Source: Streptomyces griseomycini
Lineage (GTDB): Bacteria; Actinomycetota; Actinomycetes; Streptomycetales; Streptomycetaceae
Assembly: GCF_014203535.1 (NCBI RefSeq)
Contig: NZ_JACHJI010000002.1
Location: 377,042-441,041 of the forward strand
Direction of reading: 5' to 3'
Length of the DNA: 64,000 nt
The position numbers and the translations under genes were made by a program. Under the pieces are notes generated by a model. That model was not told where the DNA came from. It saw only the letters and a program-made list of their open reading frames with translations, and did not search any database. Each line of letters begins with the position of its first letter. Position 1 is the stretch's first letter. This document shows, piece by piece, positions 8,559-16,008 of this stretch.

Positions 8559-9176
8559 ATGACCCGTATGCCGATGACGAACACGCCGAAAGCGGCAACG
8601 GTCGACGACGCCCCGCTGATCAGCCGCACCCTGGCCCGTGCCTTCGACGACGACCCGATGATGCGCTGGTTCTTCCCCGACGACGCCTCCCGCGAGGCGT
8701 CGCTGGGCCGCTACTTCAGCACGATCTTCACCCGGCAGTACGTCCGGCACGGCGTGTGCGAGCGCACCGGGGCGGCGGCCGCGTTCTGGACACCGTCGGA
8801 GGCACAGGACAAGGCCGTTCCCGACGCGGAGACCGTCCAGGAGCTCCGGAACATCCTCGGTGACCGGGCCCAGCTGTTCGGGGAGGCCGTCGAGACGGCC
8901 GCCCGGCACACGCCCCGGGAACCGCACTGGTCCCTGGCGGTGATCGGCGCCGACCCCGCCGCCCGGGGCCAGGGGCACGGGGCCGCCCTGCTGCGCTCGG
9001 GGCTGGCCAAGGCCGACGCGGCGGGCATGCCCGTCCACCTGGAGTCCTCCAAACCGTCCAACCTCCCCTTCTACGAGCACTTCGGCTTCACCGTGCGCGA
9101 GGAGCTGCGACTGCCGGGCGGCGGACCGACGTTGTGGGCGATGTGGCGTGAGCCCCGCCGCCCGGTCGACGGGTAG
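8559..9176 (+). CDS. GNAT family N-acetyltransferase
   Basis: A 205-residue protein from ATG 8559 (MTRMPMTNTPK); ATG 8568 and 8574 are alternatives. The acetyl-CoA binding loop is seen as HWSLAVIGADPAARGQGHGA (motif A, R/Q-G-x-G-x-A), followed by ALLRSGLAKADAAGMPVHLE and SNLPFYEHFGFTVREEL, which form motif B. This layout resembles puromycin acetyltransferase-like GNATs, with an N-terminal domain carrying FDDDPMMRWFFPD. It acts in the cytosol on an unknown amine. The start lies 180 nt from the divergent sigma factor gene. Confidence 0.88.
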   Translation: MTRMPMTNTPKAATVDDAPLISRTLARAFDDDPMMRWFFPDDASREASLGRYFSTIFTRQYVRHGVCERTGAAAAFWTPSEAQDKAVPDAETVQELRNILGDRAQLFGEAVETAARHTPREPHWSLAVIGADPAARGQGHGAALLRSGLAKADAAGMPVHLESSKPSNLPFYEHFGFTVREELRLPGGGPTLWAMWREPRRPVDG

Positions 9177-9216
9177 TCCGCTCGGCCCCGAAGCGGTGAT
9201 GAGCGCCGTACCGGCC

Positions 9217-9777
9217 TCAGCCCTGGTCGGCGGGTTCCGTGATCGGGCGGGTGCTGACCAGGGCGGTGATGAGCATGGGGGCGTCGCCGTCGGACTGGTT
9301 GAGGGAGAGGGCGAACCACCGGGGGGCGGCGGGCGGACCGGCGGACGGACCGCCGAGTGGGCCGGCGGGTGGCACCGGGCCCCATACCGTCAGGTCGCCG
9401 TAGCAGTCCTTGGCCGTCAGGGTGCGGAACGGTTCGGGGAGGGAGGTGCCCGCCCGGCTGCGGTGCAGGGGGACGCGCATGCTCACCGTGCGGTGGGGGC
9501 CCCAGCGGCGGTCCAGTTCCGTGACGAGCGCGGTGAGGTTCGCCTCGGCCGCCGCCTCGGCGTCGTTCCACTCGGGACCGTACACCCCCGTGAGGGCCCC
9601 GCTCTCCCAGAGGGGGAGGAGCAGGAAGCCCTCGCCGCGGGTCGCGGTCCACTCCCCCGTGGCCGGTTCGCCCTCGCTGGTCGTGGGGCCGGCCGTCGGG
9701 ACGGGGGCGGACAGGGCCGCTTCGGCGTCGGACGTCGCGCGGGTCACGTCGAAGGGCTCGCCGGCACGGGCCGTCAC
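9217..9777 (-). CDS. Unknown protein downstream of toxin and Imm52 genes, possible second immunity factor
   Basis: A 186-residue protein. Its GTG start at 9777 overlaps the TGA of the Imm52-like gene (GTGA), so the two are translationally coupled. There is no signal peptide or membrane helix. Recognisable stretches are EGFLLLPLWESGALTGVYGP, LVTELDRRWGPHRTVSMRVP, DCYGDLTVWGPV and RWFALSLNQSDGDAPMLITA. I do not know the family. As the third gene of a toxin - Imm52 - this-gene order, an immunity or accessory role is plausible. It could equally be a captured orphan immunity gene for another toxin. Confidence 0.75.
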   Translation of the reverse strand: MTARAGEPFDVTRATSDAEAALSAPVPTAGPTTSEGEPATGEWTATRGEGFLLLPLWESGALTGVYGPEWNDAEAAAEANLTALVTELDRRWGPHRTVSMRVPLHRSRAGTSLPEPFRTLTAKDCYGDLTVWGPVPPAGPLGGPSAGPPAAPRWFALSLNQSDGDAPMLITALVSTRPITEPADQG

Positions 9778-10484
9778 AGCGTGGGCCCGGTCATCGGCTG
9801 GGGCAGCGGGTCCAGGGCCCCGGCCTTCCTGAGCGCGTCGTAGGCCCGGACCACCCCGGCCGTGTCGCCGGGCTCCGCGATGTCCAGGAGCACGCCGACG
9901 CCGGGGAGGTCCTTGCGCGGGGCCGGCCAGTCGGCGGGGATGCGGGCCGCCCGGCCCGGGGACAGGAAACCGGCCCAGCCGACCGACGGGGTCCCGATCC
10001 TGAAGCCGGCCTCCTTCTTCAGGGCCGCCGTCACCGCCCGGTCGCTCACGTCCCCGTGGTCCGGACGCCACGCCTCGGCGACGGCGGTGAGGAGGTCGGC
10101 GTCGGGGAGCCGCTCGTCGTCGGGGGACACGATCGTGGCCACCAGCGACTGGAGCAGGAACTCCGGGGTGCCGCCCGCCAGTCCGGCGACCTCCACCTTC
10201 CAGCCGGGCGGCACGCCGTCGGCGACCAGGCGCAGCGACGTGCCGTTCCCCGCCGACCAGTCGTCGGCCGCCTGGGCCGTGCGCAACGCCTCGAGCAGCG
10301 ACGCCTCGTCCGGCTGGAGCAGCCGGGAAGGACCGGAGGCCGGGGCGGTCCGCCACGTCCACCGTGCGCCGGGGGCGGGGCCGAGGAGTCGGGTGAACCG
10401 GTCCAGGGTCGTGCTCCACCGTTCGGCGAGTGCCTCCACCGGTTCCCGCCGCGGGCCCCAGAAGCCCCGCACCACTCGTCGCAT
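9774..10484 (-). CDS. Imm52-like immunity protein
   Basis: A 236-residue protein from ATG 10484, 102 nt downstream of the toxin gene and in the same direction. The N-terminus VRGFWGPRREPVEALAERWS resembles the opening of Imm52 proteins, where a W-G-x-R segment leads into a long helix. The remaining parts (WKVEVAGLAGGTPEFLLQSL, VAEAWRPDHGDVSDRAVTAA) fit an alpha+beta cytosolic protein. Imm52 is the family known to accompany Tox-REase-5 nucleases, which is the domain found at the end of the preceding gene, so assignment and context agree. It should bind the nuclease and protect the producer and its kin. The 4-nt overlap with the following gene indicates one mRNA. Confidence 0.75.
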   Translation of the reverse strand: MRRVVRGFWGPRREPVEALAERWSTTLDRFTRLLGPAPGARWTWRTAPASGPSRLLQPDEASLLEALRTAQAADDWSAGNGTSLRLVADGVPPGWKVEVAGLAGGTPEFLLQSLVATIVSPDDERLPDADLLTAVAEAWRPDHGDVSDRAVTAALKKEAGFRIGTPSVGWAGFLSPGRAARIPADWPAPRKDLPGVGVLLDIAEPGDTAGVVRAYDALRKAGALDPLPQPMTGPTL

Positions 10485-10586
10485 GTCCCGTCCTCTTCCC
10501 TTCTTCCTTCTTCCCTCGTCCTCGTCCGCGCCTCTCGTCCCACGTCCCGCGGTCCCACCTTAGGGCCGCCCCGGCCCGCGGTCCCG

Positions 10587-12998
10587 TCAGTCGAACGCCT
10601 CGGGTCGTCGGTCGCCGGCGACCCGCTCGGGTGCGGTGTGGACGACCTCGATGTCCAGGCCCGCGTCCTCGAACGCGTCCCTGGCCGCGTCGGCGACCTC
10701 CTCGTTGGAGAAGTGCCACTCGACGTCCTTGCCCCGCGCGGCCTCGACCTGTCTGCGGGCTTCGGCCAGCAGGCGTTCCCTGCCGGACGGGGTGAGTTCC
10801 GTACGGTCCGCGGCCAGGAAGCTGTCGTAGCCGTTCTTGGCCTCCAGGTAGGTCTGGCGCGAGGAGTCCCAGCCGTCGAACTCGACGTCCGGCACGTCCG
10901 GGTCGGTGTGCGGGACGACGTACTCGTACCCGCGCTGCGTGCCGTTGACCTGCTCCTGGTAGCGCAGCCACGACTCGTTCTTCCAGCCCGGCTTGGGGTT
11001 GCGGTCGCGGCTCGCCCAGAAGCCGTCGCCGGCGTCGGCGTCCCCGTACGTGCGGCTCCGCAGGTTCTCGGCCCAGTCCGGCGGGTTGTAGTTGCGCGGG
11101 TCGCCGGTGTCGTTGCGCTCGGGGTCCGGCCACTGCTTCTTGTTCTCCAGCGCCTGCCGGGCGCGCTCCGGCTCCTCGGCGCGCTTGCGCTCCAGGTAGG
11201 CCTGGCGCTCGGCGGCCCGGGCCTCCTCGGCCTGCTCTCGGGCCTCCTCGTCACAGCCCCCTTCGGCCAGGAAGACGTAGAGGCTGTTCGCGACGGGGCC
11301 GGCGGCGAGCACGGTCGTGCCCGTGCCGGGCCCGCCGCTCAGGTCCGGGTGCGGTCCCTCGCCGTACGGGATCCCGCGGGCGGGCGCGGAGAGGGTGCAG
11401 CCGGTGCGGCGGGCCGCGTCCTCCGCCTCGTCCGCGGCCTCGTCGGCGCGCCGGGCGGCGTCCTCCAGTGCGTCGAGGTCACCCGCCTCGGCCGCTCGCC
11501 GCGCGTCCTGGGCGGCCTCGGTGGCGTCGTCGACGACCTTGCTCAGCCTGCCGAGCGAGCCGATCTTCTCGGCGATCTTGACTTCGCCGTAGCCGGGGAT
11601 GAAGAGGGAGCCGACGTTCCAGATGACGGTGGTGACGGCGCGGGTCTCGTTGCCGTCGTTCCACTGGTCCACGACGTCGTCGCCGATGAACGAGTCGAAC
11701 AGGACCGTGCCGCCCGTCCCCAGGGAGGCGCCGCCCCAGTCCAGGATCGCGCCGAAGTAGTCGCCGTCGTCCCACTTGTCGCGGGCGTCCGCGGTGTCGT
11801 TCCACCACTCGTCGCCGAGCGAACGGCCGTAGTCCATCAGGCCGTTCCACGTGTCGACGGGGTTGGTGACGGTGTCCCAGATGCCGGTGAGGTCACCCCA
11901 GACGCCGTCGACGAAGAGGCCTTCGCCGACCTGCTTGACCTGGTCGCCGGCGCATCCGAAGAAGGCGCCGAAGCCGGAGAAGCAGCCCTCGTCGTCCTCG
12001 CCGCCGCCCTCTTCGCCGCCGTCGCCGTCCGCCTCGTCCCCGTCGGCGGTCGGGTCCTCGTACGGGGGCTCGTCGATCTCGTCCCCGGCGGCCACGGGGT
12101 CGACGACGGACGGGTCCCCGTCCCCGCCGGGCTCCGTGGTGTCCCCGCCGGGCTCCGTGGCGTCCCCGTCCTGACCGGAGCCGGTTCCCCCGGTGTCGCC
12201 GTCCGGGTTTCCGGTGCCGTCGCCGGGGCCGGCGTCTCCGGGGTCGTCGCCCCCACCGGCGTCACCGCCGGTTCCGTCGGAGTCCTCGCCGGCGTCCCCG
12301 GCGCCCCCTTGCTCGCCCCCGTCGCCGCCCTCCGCGGTGACCTCGCCGCCGCCCCCGGGCGCGGGGCACGCCGTGCCGGTGACGCGGCACACCTGGGCCT
12401 GGATGCCGGTGAGGAGCTGCGTGCCGAGGCCGCTGACGACGAGCGCGGCGATGATCGCCGCGACGACCGCGACCAGGCCCGCGTACTCCACCGCCGTCTG
12501 TCCCTCGTCCCGGCGCCAGCGGATCAGCCGGGCCGGGGAGAAGGGGCGGCGTTCCCGCCGGTCCGGTCCGGCGAGGCGGTACCAGGCGCGGCTCTCCGGG
12601 CGGGTCAGGAGGAACAGGGTCAGGAGGGGGAGCAGGAGCTGGGTGAGGCCGCGCGCCGACCCGTCGACGACGTTGGACACCGAGCCGAGGACCAGCCACG
12701 CCTGTACGGCGATCAGCCCGCCCCAGATCCCGGCGCCGCCCTCCCACGTGCGGCGGGCCAGCCACCAGCCGAGCACGCCGGGGGCGGCCGCGTACGCCAC
12801 CTGGGCGAGCAGGGCGCCGTCCACCGCGTCGAGGGACGCCGCCGTGAGGAGCAGGCCCAGGCCGCCGAGCACGGTGAGCGCGAACAGCGCGTGGACGGAC
12901 AGGAGCGCCCACGACAGCGGCCGGGGCATGTCCCGCCGCCCTCCGGGCCCGGCCGGCCGCACGGCCCCGAACTCCGCTCCTCCCCCGATCGAGGCCAT
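10587..12998 (-). CDS. Polymorphic toxin: membrane segments, internal Flp-type prepilin motif, Tox-REase-5 nuclease end
   Basis: An 803-residue protein from ATG 12998, with GAGGAGG upstream. Residues 27-132 hold three or four hydrophobic helices. Residues 163-199 form a prepilin-like segment: basic RR at 162-163, then G166 followed by QTAVEY (E171 equals Glu+5) and a hydrophobic helix to about 188. Residues 213-337 are a Gly/Asp/Glu-rich linker with repeats. Residues 340-480 are a W-rich pretoxin part and 488-532 a helical hinge. The last 160 residues match Tox-REase-5: YEYVVPHTDPDVPDVEFDGW (acidic D704, E706, D708), then the E719-x-K721 pair in TYLEAKNGYDSF, a PD-(D/E)xK nuclease layout. Immunity genes follow. 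The N-terminal delivery design is unlike T6SS or RHS toxins. Confidence 0.85.
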   Translation of the reverse strand: MASIGGGAEFGAVRPAGPGGRRDMPRPLSWALLSVHALFALTVLGGLGLLLTAASLDAVDGALLAQVAYAAAPGVLGWWLARRTWEGGAGIWGGLIAVQAWLVLGSVSNVVDGSARGLTQLLLPLLTLFLLTRPESRAWYRLAGPDRRERRPFSPARLIRWRRDEGQTAVEYAGLVAVVAAIIAALVVSGLGTQLLTGIQAQVCRVTGTACPAPGGGGEVTAEGGDGGEQGGAGDAGEDSDGTGGDAGGGDDPGDAGPGDGTGNPDGDTGGTGSGQDGDATEPGGDTTEPGGDGDPSVVDPVAAGDEIDEPPYEDPTADGDEADGDGGEEGGGEDDEGCFSGFGAFFGCAGDQVKQVGEGLFVDGVWGDLTGIWDTVTNPVDTWNGLMDYGRSLGDEWWNDTADARDKWDDGDYFGAILDWGGASLGTGGTVLFDSFIGDDVVDQWNDGNETRAVTTVIWNVGSLFIPGYGEVKIAEKIGSLGRLSKVVDDATEAAQDARRAAEAGDLDALEDAARRADEAADEAEDAARRTGCTLSAPARGIPYGEGPHPDLSGGPGTGTTVLAAGPVANSLYVFLAEGGCDEEAREQAEEARAAERQAYLERKRAEEPERARQALENKKQWPDPERNDTGDPRNYNPPDWAENLRSRTYGDADAGDGFWASRDRNPKPGWKNESWLRYQEQVNGTQRGYEYVVPHTDPDVPDVEFDGWDSSRQTYLEAKNGYDSFLAADRTELTPSGRERLLAEARRQVEAARGKDVEWHFSNEEVADAARDAFEDAGLDIEVVHTAPERVAGDRRPEAFD
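12121..12162 (-). repeat. Two-copy 21-bp tandem repeat in the toxin linker
   Basis: Two adjacent 21-bp units (12121-12141 and 12142-12162) differ at one base. They encode the repeated T-E-P-G-G-D part of the acidic linker, toxin residues about 280-294. The flanking linker is made of less perfect Gly/Asp repeats. Slippage at such units would change linker length without touching the nuclease or prepilin parts. Confidence 0.8.
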
Positions 12999-13348
12999 GC
13001 CCGTCCCTCCTCAGTTCCCCCGGTTCGCAGCCGTGTTCGGACACGGCACGGCCGAGGGTAGGGAGGGGCAGTTGTCACGGCATGGGCCCGTGGGCCCAAA
13101 TCAGCACCCACGCATCGCCGTGCGCGACCCGGTTCCGTTCACTCGCGCGTGTCACACCGCGCCCCCGTCACGCGATCCGCGGGAGGTGCTGCTCGTCGGC
13201 CGGCACGACGGGCCGCCGCCCTGCCCCGGCCCGGGCTCCCGACCGTCCGTGTGGCCGACTCCGTCGGACCCGGGCACCAGGGTCCCCGATCACAGCCGCC
13301 ACATGGGCAGCCATCGCTGTTGACCTGCCGTCAGGAGCTGAAGCAGTC
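12999..13348. other. Upstream region of the toxin gene, no gene seen
   Basis: No convincing coding sequence is present in these 350 bases; reading frames here lack codon bias and ribosome sites. The part near the toxin holds the toxin promoter and the GGGCCC repeats described separately. Confidence 0.6.
13084..13101 (-). promoter_or_regulatory. GGGCCC direct-repeat element upstream of the toxin gene
   Basis: Two GGGCCC cores lie at 13084 and 13092, the second continuing as GGGCCCAAATC on the plus strand (GATTTGGGCCC on the coding strand). The element ends 86 nt before the toxin ATG. The same GATTGGGCCC-type sequence is repeated three times upstream of the Flp pilin gene. A shared regulator site is an inference from this likeness. 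Confidence 0.4.
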
Positions 13349-13537
13349 ATGGGCCTCGAGGCCACTTACGTGGACTTCTCCGTCGACCCGATCCGGCTGT
13401 CCAACGCCGAGGTCGCACGCCGTCGGGTCCGGTTCTCCGGGTCCCGCCTGGCCACGGACCTGGAGGTGGCCGTCCAGAGCCCGGCCGGGACCGCCCGGAC
13501 CCTGACCGCGCCGGCCGCGCGACTCCGCGACGGCTGA
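13349..13537 (+). CDS. Small hypothetical protein
   Basis: A possible 62-residue protein from ATG 13349 with GGAG about 12 nt upstream, starting MGLEATYVDFSVDPIRLSNA and ending in TAPAARLRDG. It is charged and soluble, with no recognised family. Codon bias is acceptable from the ATG onward but poor upstream, which supports this start. It may also be a relic. It precedes the DUF192 gene by 85 nt. Confidence 0.35.
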   Translation: MGLEATYVDFSVDPIRLSNAEVARRRVRFSGSRLATDLEVAVQSPAGTARTLTAPAARLRDG

Positions 13538-13622
13538 CACCGGGCGGCCCGCCGACGATACGTTCGGTTCGGTGGGCCGGTCGTCCGGCCGGTCGGTCGT
13601 TCGGTGGCGGAGGGGGTCGGTG

Positions 13623-14012
13623 ATGGCGCGCTGGCGGGACGGGCGTGGGGAGTTGAGGGTGCCGGGGAGGGAGCCCGGAGGGCCGCCCGTGCGCGTTCCC
13701 CTGGAGATCGCGGCCTCCTACCGTGCCCGCACCAAGGGATTGCTCGGGCGGGACTCCCTCGACGGGGCGCTGCTGCTGTCCCCCGCCAACAGCGTGCACA
13801 CCTTCCGCATGCGCATGCCGATCGACGTCGCCTACCTCGATCGCCGTCTCACCGTCGTCGCCGTACGCACCATGCCGCCGGGACGGCTGGGGCTGCCGCG
13901 GCTGCGGGCGCGGCACGTGGTCGAGGCCGAGGCCGGGGCCATGGAGCGGTGGGGAGTGACGGTGGGGACGCGCGTGGAGATCACGGCGGCGGGGCAGGGG
14001 GCGACGGGTTGA
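13623..14012 (+). CDS. DUF192 family protein
   Basis: A 129-residue protein from ATG 13623, preceded by GGAGGGGG. It shows the DUF192 signature: RVPLEIAASYRARTKGLLGR, DGALLLSPANSVHTFRMRMP (the SVHTFRM motif), IDVAYLDRRLTVVAVRTMPP, then a glycine-rich end. Members form a compact beta-barrel of unknown biochemical function, sometimes exported. No signal peptide is seen here. The stop overlaps a TTG start for the following membrane protein. It is the nearest recognisable gene between the toxin and Tad loci. Confidence 0.85.
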   Translation: MARWRDGRGELRVPGREPGGPPVRVPLEIAASYRARTKGLLGRDSLDGALLLSPANSVHTFRMRMPIDVAYLDRRLTVVAVRTMPPGRLGLPRLRARHVVEAEAGAMERWGVTVGTRVEITAAGQGATG

Positions 14013-14440
14013 GCGGGGGAGGAGTCCGGGGCGCACTGCGGCGGTCGCCGGCCTTCTGGTTCCTGTCGTCGGCCATGTCGTGCGTCACGCTGTTCGTCGT
14101 CTGGTTCTGGGGGGCGTGGTCCGGCGGCCTGGACGTGGCGGAGACCTGCCGCCTCCTCCACGGCCAGGAATTCGACCCGGACTACAGAGGTGAGCACCCG
14201 GACGAGCCTCTCCGCGTGTTCCCCCTGCACAACAGGTGCAACGCCTCGTACGACCTCGTCCCGGCCTGGATCAACCCCGCGCTCGTCTGCCTGGCGGTCA
14301 CCGCCGCGGGCTGCTTCGTCTCGGGCACGGTGGCGGTCGTCGCTCGTTCCAGGACGCGTGGCGGACGGGCCGGGCGGCGTCCTGAGCCGGAGGAGGCGGA
14401 GGTGTCCCGCACCCGGCGGCCGTGGGTCCGGTGCCGTTAA
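14009..14440 (+). CDS. Small membrane protein
   Basis: A 143-residue protein, most simply started at TTG 14009, which overlaps the DUF192 stop (TTGA) with a GGGG-rich stretch upstream; ATG 14074 is an alternative. There are two membrane helices: FWFLSSAMSCVTLFVVWFWG near the N-terminus and LVCLAVTAAGCFVSGTVAVV near the C-terminus. They flank an outer loop with three cysteines (ETCRLLHG, HNRCNASYDLVP), and the tail is basic. Function is unknown. Translational coupling suggests it works with, or is merely co-expressed with, the DUF192 protein. Confidence 0.65.
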   Translation: MSGGGVRGALRRSPAFWFLSSAMSCVTLFVVWFWGAWSGGLDVAETCRLLHGQEFDPDYRGEHPDEPLRVFPLHNRCNASYDLVPAWINPALVCLAVTAAGCFVSGTVAVVARSRTRGGRAGRRPEPEEAEVSRTRRPWVRCR

Positions 14441-14481
14441 TTGCGTTGTCGATCCGGTGAGGCCGGGGCAGCATCCCGGTC

Positions 14482-15036
14482 ATGGGACAGCCTGCTGACG
14501 TACTCCGCTTCGACCAGGTCGAACTGCGCCGATGGCGTGCCGACGACATCGAGGCCCTGCACCGGGTGATCACCGAGTCGCGTGACCACCTGCTGCCGTG
14601 GATGCCCTTCGCGGCCACCCACGACCGGAAGCAGGGGGAAGGTTTCCTGGCCCACTCCGAGGAGCAGTGGGACTCGGGGCAGGAGTACAACTACGCGATC
14701 ACCTCGGGTGGGGTGGTGGTCGGCAGTTGCGGACTGCATCGCCGGATCGGACCCGGCGGCCTGGACATCGGGTACTGGCTCCACCACGCGTGGACGGGGA
14801 AGGGGCTGGCCACCATGGCCGCGGCTGCCCTCGTACGGGCGGGACGGGACCTGCCGGGCGTCGATCACATCGAGATCCACCACGACGAGGCCAATTCCGC
14901 GAGTGGTGCGGTCGCCCGCCGCCTGGGCTTCACCGAGGTCGAGCGCGTGCGGGTGCCGGACGGACCGGAAGCCCCCGGCGAGACGGGTGTCCGAGTGAGG
15001 TGGCGCCTGCGGACCGGGACCGACAAGGACCAGTGA
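14482..15036 (+). CDS. GNAT acetyltransferase, RimJ/RimL type
   Basis: A 184-residue protein from ATG 14482. The N-terminal VELRRWRADDIEALHRVITE, the central GSCGLHRRIGPGGLDIGYWL, the CoA-binding HHAWTGKGLATMAAAALVRA and the end HHDEANSASGAVARRLGFTE are diagnostic of RimJ/RimL-like N-acetyltransferases, which acetylate ribosomal proteins or small amines. It is cytosolic. It has no tight operon partner; the next gene starts 122 nt later. Confidence 0.9.
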   Translation: MGQPADVLRFDQVELRRWRADDIEALHRVITESRDHLLPWMPFAATHDRKQGEGFLAHSEEQWDSGQEYNYAITSGGVVVGSCGLHRRIGPGGLDIGYWLHHAWTGKGLATMAAAALVRAGRDLPGVDHIEIHHDEANSASGAVARRLGFTEVERVRVPDGPEAPGETGVRVRWRLRTGTDKDQ

Positions 15037-15158
15037 CTCCGTAACTGACGGGCGGCACCGCTCGTCCGGAGGGCTGACACCGGTCACGGGCGCACTGCGG
15101 CGCGACACCGACGAGGACGGTCCTGCTCTTGTTTCGTCACGGAGAAGGGACGGCGAGC

Positions 15159-15722
15159 ATGGCGAACAGCGCGCTTCTGGTGATGGACGTCCAACGGGAC
15201 GTCGTGGCCATCGCCGACGACGGTTCCGGATACCTGCCGCGCCTGCGCAGGGCGATCGACGGAGCCCGGGCTGCCGGCATCCCCGTGATCTACGTGGTGC
15301 TCGGGTTACGGCCGGGTGATCCGGAAGTCAGCCCCCGCAACAAGGTGATGACGAACATCCTGCGGGCCGGCCTGTTCACCGAGGGTCGGCCCGGCACCGA
15401 GATCCATGACGACGTCGCGCCCCAGCAGGGCGACGTCGTGGTCACCAAGAGACGAGGGAGCGCCTTCTCGGGCAGCGACCTCGACCTGGTGCTCAGGGCT
15501 CGCGACGTCGACAGCCTCGTTCTCACCGGCATCGCCACCAGCGCTGTGGTGCTGTCCACCCTGTGGCACGCCATCGACCTGGACTTCGGCCTCACCGTCC
15601 TGGCGGACGCCTGCCTCGACACCGACCCCGAGGTGCACCGGGTCCTCACCGAGAAGCTGTTCCCTCAGTGGGCAGATGTCGTCACCGTCGAGGACTGGCT
15701 CAAGGCCATCGCACCGCAATAG
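15159..15722 (+). CDS. Isochorismatase-fold hydrolase lacking the usual catalytic cysteine
   Basis: A 187-residue protein from ATG 15159 with GAAGGGA upstream. The fold is clear: ALLVMDVQRDVVAIADDG with the active-site Asp, VVVTKRRGSAFSGSDLDLVL with the Lys, and SLVLTGIATSAVVLSTLWHA followed by LTVLADACLDTDPEVH. In nicotinamidase-like members the segment after TG carries the nucleophilic Cys; here the position is Ala (IATSAVVLS). The chemistry may therefore follow an isochorismatase-type mechanism, or the protein may be inactive. It is cytosolic and monocistronic, with a terminator hairpin just after the stop. Confidence 0.85.
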   Translation: MANSALLVMDVQRDVVAIADDGSGYLPRLRRAIDGARAAGIPVIYVVLGLRPGDPEVSPRNKVMTNILRAGLFTEGRPGTEIHDDVAPQQGDVVVTKRRGSAFSGSDLDLVLRARDVDSLVLTGIATSAVVLSTLWHAIDLDFGLTVLADACLDTDPEVHRVLTEKLFPQWADVVTVEDWLKAIAPQ

Positions 15723-15728
15723 GGCGAA

Positions 15729-15758
15729 GCCGCCCGGGCCCGGGACGGGCCGGGCGGC
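15729..15758 (+). terminator. Hairpin terminator after the isochorismatase-fold gene
   Basis: GCCGCCCGG pairs with CCGGGCGGC, and the stem extends inward to 13 pairs with one bulged base around a GGA loop, starting 7 nt after the stop codon. There is no U-run, as is common for terminators in very GC-rich genomes. Confidence 0.6.
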
Positions 15759-15789
15759 CTCGGCCGGCTCCTCCCGGGCGGCGGAGCCC

Positions 15790-16004
15790 GACTCGGCTCA
15801 CGGGCCCGAGTTCCTTCACGGGCAGTCGCAGTGGGACAAGTACCGAGCACATCTGGACCGGATGGAGACCGCGTCGTTCCCGTCGGCCGGATCGCGGGAC
15901 TTCCTGCGCAGCACCGCCAGTGACTTCTGGTCACCGACAGCAGGGAGGCCCTGCGCGCCGTGATCCTGGAGATCAAGGCGGGCAAGGCCGACCACCTGCT
16001 GTGA
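15790..16004 (+). pseudogene. Frameshifted remnant of a small protein gene
   Basis: Two pieces with coding character lie in different frames. The first reads FLHGQSQWDKYRAHLDRMET and on to RDFLRSTASDFW. The second, ending at TGA 16002-16004, reads VTDSREALRAVILEIKAGKA then DHLL. They join naturally around 15930 if one base is gained or lost. No start codon with a ribosome site is seen. The second piece resembles the end of small regulator or antitoxin-type proteins, but I cannot name the family. Confidence 0.35.
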
Positions 16005-16008
16005 CTGG

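Noticed and set aside
9774..10586. Imm52-like gene considered as part of the toxin reading frame
   Set aside because: A separate ATG at 10484 follows a 102-nt gap and a stop; the frames are different genes.
12100..12330. Repetitive DNA in the toxin linker considered as a CRISPR-like or satellite array
   Set aside because: The repeats are in frame, encode a Gly/Asp/Glu linker, have no spacers and occur within an intact gene.
10056..13061. A very long open frame (about 1000 codons) on the plus strand opposite the toxin genes
   Set aside because: It is the antisense shadow of the toxin and Imm52-like genes, a usual effect of third-position G/C bias; its translation is Val/Arg/Gly-rich with no fold and no ribosome site.
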